A program made the position numbers and the translations under genes. DNA of 51,262 nucleotides from Mammaliicoccus stepanovicii (GTDB taxonomy: Bacteria; Bacillota; Bacilli; Staphylococcales; Staphylococcaceae): positions 1-51,262 of the forward strand of contig NZ_PPQZ01000054.1 in the NCBI RefSeq assembly GCF_002902525.1. Reading direction: 5' to 3'. Below are positions 26,609 through 34,892 of the stretch, piece by piece. Under the pieces are notes generated by a model. The model saw only the letters and a program-made list of their open reading frames with translations. It ran no database searches and had not been told where the DNA came from. Every line of letters starts with the position of its first letter. Position 1 is the stretch's first letter.

Positions 26609-27913
26609 TTACATTTTTTTAGTTTTATTGCTTTTCGGATATCCAATCAATATAGAAACTATGCCACAAATTCCTAATAAATATGGATAAAAAGAATACG
26701 GTAATAATGAAACTGTAGAAATACCTGCCACACTTGTAGCAGCTAAAACTTGTGCACCATATGGAATAATACCTTGGACTGTACTAGCAAATATATCTAA
26801 TATACTCGCTGATTTTCGAGAATCTATATCATAATCTTCTGAGATTTCTTTAGCTAAAGGACCTGCAGTAATAATTGCGATTGTATTATTAGCTGTCGCA
26901 AGGTTCGTTAAACTTACTAAACTTGCAATACCAAATTCGGCCCCTCTTTTAGATTTGACTCGGCGTGTTAACGTATTAAGCAACCATCTTATTCCACCAA
27001 AGTACTCAATGATCCCAATCATACCTCCGATAAATAGTGCTACCATCGAGATATCTTGCATACCAATCATACCATCTGAAATAGCTTTAAGGTTTTCAGC
27101 AATAGAATATGAACCATCTGACAAGCCAATTACACTTGCAATTAACGTACCGAAGACAAGTACCATTAGCACGTTCATCCCACTTAGTGCAGCAATCAGT
27201 ACGAATAAATATGGTATAACTTTTATGATTGAATATCCACCTTGACTTGCATCAGTCATGCCCATATCTTTCGTTATTAACCATAAGATAATGACTGTAA
27301 TTAATGCACCAGGCAATACAATTAAAAAGTTCATTTTAAATTTATCGCTCATTTTCGTTTTTTGAGTTCTGACTGCTGCAATCGTTGTATCAGAAATCAT
27401 AGATAGATTATCACCAAACATTGCACCACCTACAACAGTTGCAATTGTTAATGTTAGTGAAATATTAGTCGCTTCCGCAATACCAACTCCAACGGGTGCT
27501 AATGCAGCAACTGTGCCCATTGATGTCCCCATGGCTACAGATATAAACGCTCCTACAATAAACAAACCAGATAATAAAAATGGCCCCGGTATTAATGATA
27601 AACTTAAATTAACTGTTGAGCTAACTGCTCCCATTCCTTTTGCTGTTTCACTAAAAGCACCAGCTAATAGAAATACAAATACCATTAATAATATATTCGG
27701 ATGACCTGCACCTTTTGTGAATATATCTAACTTTTTGACAAGTGATGTTTTAGGATACATCATACATGCAAATATTGCTGCTATTAAAATCGCTACATTT
27801 AGCGGTAAAAATTCAAAATTTTTTGTTGTAATACCTGTTCCAATAAATAGCGCTACAAACACAATCAATGGTGATAATGCCCAAAAAGATGTTTGTTTAT
27901 TATTTTGTTCCAT
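26609..27913 (-). CDS. NhaC-family Na+/H+ antiporter (second copy)
   Basis: A 434-residue polytopic membrane protein. The family region GGAMFGDNLSMISDTTIAAVRTQ (about 168-190) corresponds to GDKMSPLSDTTNLAA in the copy at 1355, but the two are only distantly alike. The ATG at 27913 (MEQNNKQTSFW) follows AAGGAG by 6 nt and is preferred over the upstream in-frame ATG. Monocistronic. Likely sodium/proton or sodium-carboxylate exchange; the ion pair is not determinable. Confidence 0.82.
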   Translation of the reverse strand: MEQNNKQTSFWALSPLIVFVALFIGTGITTKNFEFLPLNVAILIAAIFACMMYPKTSLVKKLDIFTKGAGHPNILLMVFVFLLAGAFSETAKGMGAVSSTVNLSLSLIPGPFLLSGLFIVGAFISVAMGTSMGTVAALAPVGVGIAEATNISLTLTIATVVGGAMFGDNLSMISDTTIAAVRTQKTKMSDKFKMNFLIVLPGALITVIILWLITKDMGMTDASQGGYSIIKVIPYLFVLIAALSGMNVLMVLVFGTLIASVIGLSDGSYSIAENLKAISDGMIGMQDISMVALFIGGMIGIIEYFGGIRWLLNTLTRRVKSKRGAEFGIASLVSLTNLATANNTIAIITAGPLAKEISEDYDIDSRKSASILDIFASTVQGIIPYGAQVLAATSVAGISTVSLLPYSFYPYLLGICGIVSILIGYPKSNKTKKM

Positions 27914-28070
27914 CTGTTTCTCCTTATTATAAATCTTCAATACTTTAAAAGGTTACATGACAAAGAACCGAACGTCAAATTATTTTCTTCTATATTTAGA
28001 TTATTTATTTTTGGAAATTTAATATATAATGAGTCATAATAAGGAAATATGTTGTTGAAGGAGATTCGAT

Positions 28071-28589
28071 ATGATAATTAGCAATACAGTAAATGATTTT
28101 ACAAATAATTTCCCATTATCTATCCCATTCATAGAATTATATTACGAAAAAAATCATAAAGAATTCTCAGATGCTGGTATACGCCAAGATAACCTAATGA
28201 AGCGCGCGTCTTATACAATGAATCAATTACAATTTGATATGCCTATGATTTTGAAACTTAACACGAAGTTCGTTCATATTATTTTTGATATTAGGTTGAA
28301 GTTTTTAAAACAATACAATACTTATTTAACACCTGAAATTTATTTATTAATTGGTTCTTATGAAACGCAGGCTATTTTACCTCATAACAAAATACCTAGT
28401 ATATATTTCTTTATGGAAGCTATTTCCCAAAATGCGGACTATGTTTATGAAATCGTAGCGTATTATTTTGCCAAACTCTATTTACAAATAACGCACTTAA
28501 ATGAAGACACGCTCAAACAAGAAGATGAAATGATTTATCAAATCTTAAATGAGATGAATATTGATTTTCCATATAACATGAATAACTAA
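28071..28589 (+). CDS. hypothetical protein, unrecognised family
   Basis: A 172-residue soluble-looking protein with no signal peptide. It is rich in Tyr, Phe, Ile and Asn and probably largely helical (ELYYEKNHKEF, MILKLNTKFVHIIFDIRLKFLKQY, EIVAYYFAKLYLQI). I find no catalytic or binding motif that I can name. AAGGAGA precedes the ATG, so expression is likely. It stands between the NhaC gene (divergent) and the PlcR-like regulator (convergent), sharing the repeated hairpin at 28671-28710 as terminator. Confidence 0.7.
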   Translation: MIISNTVNDFTNNFPLSIPFIELYYEKNHKEFSDAGIRQDNLMKRASYTMNQLQFDMPMILKLNTKFVHIIFDIRLKFLKQYNTYLTPEIYLLIGSYETQAILPHNKIPSIYFFMEAISQNADYVYEIVAYYFAKLYLQITHLNEDTLKQEDEMIYQILNEMNIDFPYNMNN

Positions 28590-28670
28590 ATAAGTTTTAT
28601 CTTACATTTTCAATTCATTGAACGCTTATACATATATAAGCACTGCACGCCTAAAACGGCATTCATTAAA

Positions 28671-28710
28671 AAAACGAGAAAATCATTTTTTATCATGATT
28701 TTCTCGTTTT
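28671..28710. terminator. terminator / repeated hairpin element, copy 2
   Basis: AAAACGAGAAAATCA (28671-28685) pairs with TGATTTTCTCGTTTT (28696-28710) around a 10-nt loop. Stem and loop size are identical to copy 1 at 13464-13503, and the similarity continues past the stem (GATTATG here, AATTATG there). It lies between converging genes and can terminate both. Confidence 0.8.
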
Positions 28711-28759
28711 GATTATGTCTGAATCAAATTATGTTTCAAGCTATTTCTGTTTATGAATA

Positions 28760-29605
28760 CTAGTGATCTAATTTTTTCATCAAATCTCTAATCAAAATTG
28801 ATATACTATGTTTCTTTGATAAATCACTTAAATATAAAGCTATTTCTAATTGCTTTATATCTGTTCCATCATGAATTCCTAATTGTAATCGTGATTGAAC
28901 AATATTATAAACTAACTCACTATAAAGCATATATTTATATGATTTAATCGTTACATCAAATGCTGATTGTGCATATTGAAGACATCGATCAAATGCTAAC
29001 TCACTAGCGTATATATTAGATAATGTATATAACAATTTAATCATATAATGGTTTTCAATATTGTTACGCTTAGCAATTTGCAAGCCTTTTGTTAATGAAG
29101 CCTTGGCTGTGCTATTTTCATTTTGTCTATAATAAAAAATCGCACGCGTATTACAAATCGACAACTGTAACTTTACATTCATTTCATTATCAATTAAATT
29201 CATTGCTTCTTCTATTAATAATATTGCTTGTTCAAAATCTTCATACTTATAAAAGGCAATAATCGATCTTATCCATTTTGAAGCGGCCCTTTCATCAGTA
29301 GAACCGTTAGATAAATACTTACCATCTATTATCGGTATTAATGCTTCATAATCTCGGTCCTCTAATAATCTTTCTATAACTATTAGTTTTTGTTCAAGTT
29401 GAGAATCCAACTCATCACCTTTATATAAGAAATCCATACTACAATTGAGTCTCCTCGAAATATTAAAAAGAAGCTGCGATCCCGGTTGCAATTCATTCTT
29501 TTCAATTTTAGAAATTTGACTTTGTGTAGCAATTCCTTTCGCAAGAGATTGCTGTGACAAATTCATATCTAACCTTCGCTGTTTTACACGTTCACCTAAT
29601 TTCAT
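28760..29605 (-). CDS. PlcR/NprR-like HTH-TPR transcriptional regulator (RNPP architecture)
   Basis: A 281-residue protein with an N-terminal XRE-type helix-turn-helix (about 4-60; RVKQRRLDMNLSQQSLAKG, SQISKIEKNELQPG) and a helical TPR-like repeat domain (about 70-275; e.g. AKASLTKGLQIAKRNN, DRCLQYAQSAFDVTIK). The size and order match PlcR of Bacillus cereus (about 285 residues), whose TPR domain binds an imported peptide. GGGGAG precedes the ATG by 8 nt. The start is 23 bp after a 46-aa peptide ORF, itself just after an exported protease gene on the same strand. Direct response to a peptide is inference; non-peptide XRE-TPR regulators exist too. Confidence 0.75.
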   Translation of the reverse strand: MKLGERVKQRRLDMNLSQQSLAKGIATQSQISKIEKNELQPGSQLLFNISRRLNCSMDFLYKGDELDSQLEQKLIVIERLLEDRDYEALIPIIDGKYLSNGSTDERAASKWIRSIIAFYKYEDFEQAILLIEEAMNLIDNEMNVKLQLSICNTRAIFYYRQNENSTAKASLTKGLQIAKRNNIENHYMIKLLYTLSNIYASELAFDRCLQYAQSAFDVTIKSYKYMLYSELVYNIVQSRLQLGIHDGTDIKQLEIALYLSDLSKKHSISILIRDLMKKLDH

Positions 29606-29628
29606 TCATAACGCTCCCCGATATTAAA

Positions 29629-29769
29629 TTAAAGATTTAACATAGTTAACGTACTTGTTATGTGCATATCATCCGGTACAGATACTAATGAAAATATACA
29701 CCCCATCAAATATAATCCAGCACCAACGCACAATAAACTTCTCTTTGTACGCAATTGATTCGTTATCAT
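29629..29769 (-). CDS. 46-aa putative secreted signalling peptide precursor
   Basis: An ATG at 29769 opens 46 codons ending in TAA at 29629-29631. GGGAGG lies 8 nt upstream, one of the best ribosome sites in the window. The product has a basic N-terminus (MITNQLRTKRS), a hydrophobic core (about 12-31, LLCVGAGLYLMGCIFSLVSV) and a short polar tail (about 32-46, PDDMHITSTLTMLNL). This is the layout and length of PapR/NprX-type pheromone precursors. LMGC (21-24) could also act as a lipobox, as in enterococcal pheromone precursors. It lies 58 bp after the protease gene and 23 bp before the HTH-TPR regulator, all one strand. The mature peptide cannot be predicted with confidence. Confidence 0.55.
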   Translation of the reverse strand: MITNQLRTKRSLLCVGAGLYLMGCIFSLVSVPDDMHITSTLTMLNL

Positions 29770-29827
29770 AGTTTAATCCTCCCTTATATTTTAATATCCA
29801 TCGTGTGAAAATACAATTTTTTTATCT

Positions 29828-31378
29828 TTAAACGCCAACAGAATTCCATGCATTCACTACTGCTTGTACTTCAGCAGAATTTGAACCGTATAAATCTTCA
29901 GCAGATTGTCTTAATGCTGCTTTAGCATCTTGGAATGAAGAATTAGAACTTAAATATTCAGTTAATGCTCTATAATAAATTTGTTCTGATTTTTCTACAC
30001 CTAATTTAGAAATAGTTAAATATCCTGCTTTATTTGGGATACCACTATTTATATGCACCCCACCAAAATCACCATCTTCTGTATTAGGTAAATCTTGATA
30101 ATCTCTCATATGTGAAGGTTGGTCATATTGTTCTGGGTTAGATAAACTTCTTAAACCATCACCTTCTACTCCTGGCGTATATACATCTTCACCCATTAAC
30201 CAATCTTCAGGGTCAACAAAGTAACCAAAGATATCTGACATTGATTCATTTAACGCACCTGGTTGATATTGATACACTAGACCTGCACTATGTCCTGTTA
30301 CAGCGTGTGTTAATTCATGTGCAACTATATCATCTGCGCCTGATAATGATGTGAATTGTCTTCCATCTCCATCACCATATAACATCATTTGACCGTTCCA
30401 ATAAGCATTGTTTAAGTTTCTCTTGTAATGAACTACTGATTTAATTGGAGCACCATTACCATCAAAACTATCTCTATTATGTTCACTTAGAAAATAATCA
30501 TAAACTTTTGATGCATTATAATGTGCATCAACACCTGCAGCTTGATGTTCATCATTAAAGTTTCTATCTCTATCTGTCATTAATGTTGAATTATATGCTG
30601 AGCCATTACCATCATAAGTGTAGATTGTTCCATTATGTGTTTCATCTTGTAAACCATATCCATTTGATACTTCTGTTAAATTCAATGGTCTCTTCGTATC
30701 TCCATTAACACCAACACCACTTCCTTCAATATGTTCGATAATATTTTTCTTACTCAATACCTTACCTGTTTCAGCATCAACTTTAATTTCCCATCTTGCT
30801 GAAGTTGGCTCTAAATAAATAAGTTCAATATTATATATAAGTTTTTTCTCATCAGCATTGACTACTAATTCATTCTTGTTTACTATTTTTTGTCCAGGTG
30901 CATTTTTAACTTCGCTTTCTTTTTTACCTATACTTGAAAACGCTTTCTCGACAGCCTGTTCTTTAGTTAAGCTTTGTTTATTGGTATATGTAACTTTTTC
31001 CGTATTAACATCACCGTTGACTAGTTGTACTTCATTATTTTTATTCGTATGGACCTTAACTTCTTTATCTTCAACTGTGTATTGATCTACTTTTGGCTTT
31101 AAAGTGTAGTGGCTAAAACCTAAATTATCTTTATAATCGTTTGTTACTTCGAACTGTTTATAACTTTCTTTAATATTCGGATTACCTGGTAATTGCTTTA
31201 AAACTTCCTGTACTTGTGACTTATTGTCAATTTCTTTTTTGGCTAAAGTCTTTAATTCTTTTTGAGTTACCGGTTTACTTTCCTCTTCATTTGCAGCATT
31301 CACTGAATTCGGCAAACATAAAGATAACGTGATTGCTGTAGCAAACCCTGCTGTTAAAAATTTTTTGTTATTGTACAT
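29828..31378 (-). CDS. thermolysin-family (M4) extracellular metalloprotease, aureolysin-like
   Basis: A 516-residue preproenzyme. It has a signal peptide (about 1-28, SVNA-AN), an FTP/PepSY propeptide (to about residue 210) and an M4 catalytic domain. The zinc site is HELTHAVTGH (about 354-363), with the third ligand in ALNESMSDIFG and the catalytic His in GGVHINSGIPNKAGY. The frame begins three codons earlier, but AGGAG directly abuts that ATG, whereas the ATG at 31378 has 9-nt spacing. Aureolysin/SepA relatives degrade host proteins and activate other secreted enzymes. No strong terminator separates it from the peptide ORF. WalR-like half-sites and a PlcR-like box lie upstream. Confidence 0.92.
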   Translation of the reverse strand: MYNNKKFLTAGFATAITLSLCLPNSVNAANEEESKPVTQKELKTLAKKEIDNKSQVQEVLKQLPGNPNIKESYKQFEVTNDYKDNLGFSHYTLKPKVDQYTVEDKEVKVHTNKNNEVQLVNGDVNTEKVTYTNKQSLTKEQAVEKAFSSIGKKESEVKNAPGQKIVNKNELVVNADEKKLIYNIELIYLEPTSARWEIKVDAETGKVLSKKNIIEHIEGSGVGVNGDTKRPLNLTEVSNGYGLQDETHNGTIYTYDGNGSAYNSTLMTDRDRNFNDEHQAAGVDAHYNASKVYDYFLSEHNRDSFDGNGAPIKSVVHYKRNLNNAYWNGQMMLYGDGDGRQFTSLSGADDIVAHELTHAVTGHSAGLVYQYQPGALNESMSDIFGYFVDPEDWLMGEDVYTPGVEGDGLRSLSNPEQYDQPSHMRDYQDLPNTEDGDFGGVHINSGIPNKAGYLTISKLGVEKSEQIYYRALTEYLSSNSSFQDAKAALRQSAEDLYGSNSAEVQAVVNAWNSVGV

Positions 31379-31401
31379 CAAAATCATCTCCTATATATTT
31401 T

Positions 31402-31417
31402 ATGAATAATTACATGT
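31402..31417. promoter_or_regulatory. PlcR-box-like palindrome before the protease gene
   Basis: TATGAATAATTACATG fits the PlcR box TATGNAN4TNCATA with one mismatch (the last base). It overlaps the predicted transcription start of the protease gene, 24 bp before its ATG. In Bacillus such boxes bind PlcR, and a PlcR-like gene lies downstream in this same unit. One-mismatch matches are not rare in AT-rich DNA, so this is only a candidate. Confidence 0.35.
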
Positions 31418-31420
31418 TTA

Positions 31421-31449
31421 TTATATATAAATATCCAAAAAAAGTCATT
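31421..31449 (-). promoter_or_regulatory. protease gene promoter
   Basis: On the minus strand ATGACT (31444-31449), a 17-bp spacer and a perfect TATAAT (31421-31426). The poor -35 box suggests dependence on an activator. Confidence 0.5.
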
Positions 31450-31486
31450 ACAGAAAGTGTAATTTTATATTACAATTTTGTTACAT
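31448..31486 (-). promoter_or_regulatory. four WalR-like half-sites at 11-bp spacing
   Basis: Read on the minus strand: TGTAAC (31481-31486), TGTAAT (31470-31475), the inverted ATTACA (31459-31464) and TGTAAT (31448-31453), each 11 bp from the next. The first two form an exact WalR site TGTAAC-AAAAT-TGTAAT. The group abuts the weak -35 of the protease promoter, an activator position. Confidence 0.5.
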
Positions 31487-31499
31487 ATCATTTTTATAA

Positions 31500-31542
31500 A
31501 AAAAACAAACAAGAAAATAAAATCTTTTCTTGTTTGTTTTCG
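31500..31542 (-). terminator. terminator after the hxlR-type gene
   Basis: A perfect 16-bp stem (31502-31517 with 31525-31540) rich in A and T with a 7-nt loop. On the minus strand it ends in a T-run and sits just before the protease promoter, insulating it. Confidence 0.8.
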
Positions 31543-31548
31543 ATATTA

Positions 31549-31920
31549 TTATGGGAGATTAATAAATTCTGCAGCATCTAGTCTTATATCTTCTCCGTCT
31601 TCAGTTCGTTTTTTTATATGAAATTCTCCCCATTTACATAAATTTTCTAGTAATTCATTTAATGAGCGTCCATATTCAGAAATTTCATATTCAACTTTTG
31701 GTGGAACTTGTTCATATACAATTCTATTTATAATGCCATCTTTCTCTAACTCTCTTAATTGTTGAGTTAACATTTTTTGTGTTATTTGTGGTATTGCTTT
31801 CTTTAGTTCTGATGTTCTGAGCTTTCCGTGTTTTAAATGACATAAAATAACAGGTTTCCATTTCCCACCTATAACTTCAATCGTTGCTTCTACACCAATA
31901 TTATATTGTGCTACTACCAT
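31549..31920 (-). CDS. HxlR-family transcriptional regulator
   Basis: A 123-residue winged-helix protein with the family core VIGGKWKPVILCHLKHGKLRTSELKKAIPQITQKMLTQQLRELEKDG (about 17-62) and VPPKVEYEISEYGRSL. HxlR proteins such as HypR, YodB and QsrR often sense quinones, aldehydes or other electrophiles through a Cys; here one Cys lies in ILCHL (about 27) and another in NLCKW (about 93). AAGGAGG precedes the ATG by 7 nt. It diverges from an MFS gene it probably controls. GCACTT/AAGTGC and GTAC motifs lie between them, but no single clear operator. Confidence 0.85.
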   Translation of the reverse strand: MVVAQYNIGVEATIEVIGGKWKPVILCHLKHGKLRTSELKKAIPQITQKMLTQQLRELEKDGIINRIVYEQVPPKVEYEISEYGRSLNELLENLCKWGEFHIKKRTEDGEDIRLDAAEFINLP

Positions 31921-32039
31921 TTAAATTCCTCCTTAAGGCACTTATTAGTACCTATATGACTTTAAAGTGCGTACTTCCTTTTTAGTAATATAAGTCTTAA
32001 ACTAACACATATCTTGAATGAAAGAAAGGAACTTAAAAT

Positions 32040-33230
32040 TTGAACAAACAATTTAGAAATCAATTCGCTCTACTTTCACTTGCAATATCAGCTTTTGCTA
32101 TCGGTTCAACAGAATTTATCAGTGTTGGACTATTGCCACTGATTAAGGATGCATTCGATGTTACGATACCTTTAGCTGGTTTAACTGTATCACTGTATGC
32201 AATTGGTGTAACAATTGGTGCGCCATTATTGACACCATTAACAAATAATTTGAGAAGAAAAACAGTCTTAATATTGATTATGATTGTTTTTATCATCGCG
32301 AATTTATTTGCAGGATTTGCTAGCACATTCGTATTTCTATTATCTATGAGAATACTAAGTGCTTTTGCTCATGGTGTATTCATGTCAATTGCTACAACGA
32401 TCGCAGCAGATTTAGTACCACCACACAAAAGATCAAGTGCCATTGCTATGATGTTTACCGGCCTCACTGTTGCTACAATTACAGGGGTCCCATTTGGAAC
32501 ATGGATTGGACAAAACTTCGGATACGAGATGTCATTTTATACGATTGCTATTATTGGTATTTTGAGTCTTATTGCCAATATTGTCTTCGTTCCAAAACAT
32601 TTAACTGAAAATAAACAAGCACCATTAATTAAACAATTAGCTGTGTTTAAGAACAAACCACTATTAACTATTTATTTAATTACTGTATTAGGATACGGTG
32701 GTACTTTCGTAGTTTACACTTATTTAACTGAAATTTTGACGCATCTATTAGGTTATGGCACAAATAGTATCGTGCTTATATTGATTTTGTATGGCGTAAT
32801 GGTCGCGATTGGAAATACACTTGGTGGAAAATTAACTAATCATAATCCCACAAGATCACTTACGATTATATTTTTATTACAATCACTCACTTTAATTCTT
32901 GTTGGTTTAACCATACATTTACACATTTTTGGGTTAGTTAGTATATTATTAATGGGACTATTCGCATTTATGAACGTTCCAGGTTTACAGTTAATCGTTG
33001 TCATATTCGCTGAAAGACATAATAAAGAAACGGTTAATTTTGCTTCTAGTTTAAACATTTCTGCATTCAATGTTGGTATCACATTAGGCTCCGTTATCGG
33101 TGGATATATCTTAAATCACTTTAATTTGAGTATGACACCTTACTTTGCTTTTTTAATGGTTATACTAGCAACTCTATTAATGAACTTAATCAATAAAAAA
33201 GAAAGCTCAAATGCAGTTATACAATATTAG
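32040..33230 (+). CDS. MFS efflux transporter (AraJ/YdhP/PbuE-like, DHA1)
   Basis: A 396-residue, 12-helix exporter. ISAFAIGSTEFISVGLLPLI (about 16-35) and the loop LTNNLRRKTVLI are typical of the AraJ/YdhP group, which exports sugars, purines or drugs. The start is TTG at 32040, with AAAGGA ending about 9 nt upstream. It is divergent from the hxlR gene, a common pairing for inducible efflux. A strong hairpin terminator follows. Confidence 0.8.
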   Translation: MNKQFRNQFALLSLAISAFAIGSTEFISVGLLPLIKDAFDVTIPLAGLTVSLYAIGVTIGAPLLTPLTNNLRRKTVLILIMIVFIIANLFAGFASTFVFLLSMRILSAFAHGVFMSIATTIAADLVPPHKRSSAIAMMFTGLTVATITGVPFGTWIGQNFGYEMSFYTIAIIGILSLIANIVFVPKHLTENKQAPLIKQLAVFKNKPLLTIYLITVLGYGGTFVVYTYLTEILTHLLGYGTNSIVLILILYGVMVAIGNTLGGKLTNHNPTRSLTIIFLLQSLTLILVGLTIHLHIFGLVSILLMGLFAFMNVPGLQLIVVIFAERHNKETVNFASSLNISAFNVGITLGSVIGGYILNHFNLSMTPYFAFLMVILATLLMNLINKKESSNAVIQY

Positions 33231-33265
33231 AATAATCTACCTTTAAGTAAACCATTACTTCATAA

Positions 33266-33318
33266 TAAAACCTCTACAAGTCGCTATAATGATTGTTAAG
33301 CAACTTGTAGAGGTTTTT
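33266..33318. terminator. bidirectional terminator
   Basis: AAAACCTCTACAAGT (33267-33281) pairs perfectly with ACTTGTAGAGGTTTT (33303-33317), T-run after. Confidence 0.88.
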
Positions 33319-33338
33319 ACCTTACATAATCTCATATT

Positions 33339-34061
33339 TTATTGTGATATATCTTCATTATTTAATATCTTTCTTGCATTTTCTTGTAGTTCATTTACTT
33401 TATCTATGCCTTTAGTTTGTTCAATATAGTCATATGCTTCTTGTAAATGAAAATTCCGATTATTTGTATTATGTGCATCACTACCAATTATATGAATTGC
33501 ATTTTGATTTAATAAATAATCTGCTGCAACTTTAGCATCTTCTCCGTATTTATTGACTAATGACCCAGCTGTTACTTGGCAAAGTGCACCTCTTTTAATG
33601 AGATTAAATAAAATTTGAGGATCATCTTGAATTGGAATAATACGTTCGGGATGTGCTAATAATGGTCTATATCCAGCGTTGAATAATTTATCAAATGTTT
33701 CTTCAGCATAGTCAGGAATGTCAAAGAACGGAAATTCTATAAGGACGTATCGAGAACCTTCAGTAATCGGCATTAACTCACCTGAATTTAAACCTTCTAA
33801 TTCTCCACCAAACATATGAATTTCTTGGCTTGGATATACTGTTATATTGATATTATTGTTATTTAATAGGTTTTGTACATCTGCAGTTCTTTGTTTAACA
33901 ACTTCTGCATTGTTTCTAAATCGATGTTCAATATAATGTGGAGACGCTACAATATCTGTTATGCCTATTTTTTCAGCTTCTTTCGCCAACTCTAGCATGC
34001 TTTCTGAATCAATAGGACCATCATCTAGTCCATAAAGTAGGTGATTATGAATATCTATCAT
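33339..34061 (-). CDS. CpsB/CapC-type protein-tyrosine phosphatase (PHP fold)
   Basis: A 240-residue Mn2+-dependent phosphatase of the PHP superfamily. Metal-binding motifs are DIHNHLLYGLDDG (3-15), SPHY, the QEIHM segment, LAHPER (about 138-143) and GSDAHN (about 196-201). In capsule operons this enzyme (CapC/YwqE) removes phosphate from the tyrosine kinase CapB. Here no kinase, CapA activator or polysaccharide gene is adjacent, so it is an orphan in this window. AAGGGAG precedes the ATG by 8 nt. It is probably monocistronic. Confidence 0.85.
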   Translation of the reverse strand: MIDIHNHLLYGLDDGPIDSESMLELAKEAEKIGITDIVASPHYIEHRFRNNAEVVKQRTADVQNLLNNNNINITVYPSQEIHMFGGELEGLNSGELMPITEGSRYVLIEFPFFDIPDYAEETFDKLFNAGYRPLLAHPERIIPIQDDPQILFNLIKRGALCQVTAGSLVNKYGEDAKVAADYLLNQNAIHIIGSDAHNTNNRNFHLQEAYDYIEQTKGIDKVNELQENARKILNNEDISQ

Positions 34062-34243
34062 ATAAATCGCTCCCTTTAGTGAATTAACAGTTATGACACT
34101 TTTATTTTATTATTACCCTTATTATATCAAATAATGACCAACTAAACTTATTTAACGGGTTTTGTTTATAAAAAACAAATAAATTGAATAATGACGTAGA
34201 TTATATTATTTTATGGTATAGCATATTAAAGGAGTGGAACAAG

Positions 34244-34846
34244 ATGGATTTAATGAAAACAATAGAAGAAAGACGCTCAGTAAAAAACTATCATCAACAT
34301 GAAATTAGCCGCGAAATACTCACTTCACTTCTAGATAAAGCAGCATTATCACCATCAGCATGGAATTTACAACAATGGAAAGTAATGGTTGTAGATACAG
34401 ATGAAGCAAAAGAAAAATTATATCAAGCAGCAAACAAACAAATTAAAATTAAAGACGCAAGTGCTACTTTTATTATTTTAGGTGATTTAAATGCACACGA
34501 TGCAATTGATAATATTGCAGATGATTGGATTAAACATGGTCATTTACCTCAAGAAAATCGAGATGGTCTAATCAAAAGTGTAAACAATTTCTTTGAAGAT
34601 GATATGAACAAAAGAGATGAGGCGGTAAGAGGTGCTTCATTATTTGCGATGAATTTAATGTTAATTAGTCAAGACGCAGGTTATGCAACATGCCCTATGA
34701 TTGGCTTTGACAAAGCATTAGTTAAAGAAGCGTTTGATATCCCTGACAACTTAGTTCCTACGATGCTCATTACGATTGGTAAAGGACAAGTAAACAATGA
34801 TCGTGCGTCACGATATCCAGCATCAACATTTGCAAAGTTTGTTTAA
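34244..34846 (+). CDS. nitroreductase-family FMN oxidoreductase
   Basis: A 200-residue flavoprotein. The N-terminal ERRSVKNYH (FMN phosphate contact), PSAWNLQQWKVMVV (about 37-50) and a late GxGK-like end mark the family, which reduces nitro compounds, quinones or flavins with NAD(P)H. The frame extends 20 codons upstream, but AAAGGAG ends 9 nt before the ATG at 34244. It is monocistronic with a strong terminator. The physiological substrate is unknown. Confidence 0.83.
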   Translation: MDLMKTIEERRSVKNYHQHEISREILTSLLDKAALSPSAWNLQQWKVMVVDTDEAKEKLYQAANKQIKIKDASATFIILGDLNAHDAIDNIADDWIKHGHLPQENRDGLIKSVNNFFEDDMNKRDEAVRGASLFAMNLMLISQDAGYATCPMIGFDKALVKEAFDIPDNLVPTMLITIGKGQVNNDRASRYPASTFAKFV

Positions 34847-34857
34847 ATTATATTCAT

Positions 34858-34892
34858 TAAAAAAAGCAGCTTCTAATCAGCTGCTTTTTTTA
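34858..34892. terminator. bidirectional terminator
   Basis: AAAAAGCAGCT (34861-34871) pairs with AGCTGCTTTTT (34879-34889). It overlaps the last codons of the converging acetyltransferase gene. Confidence 0.85.
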
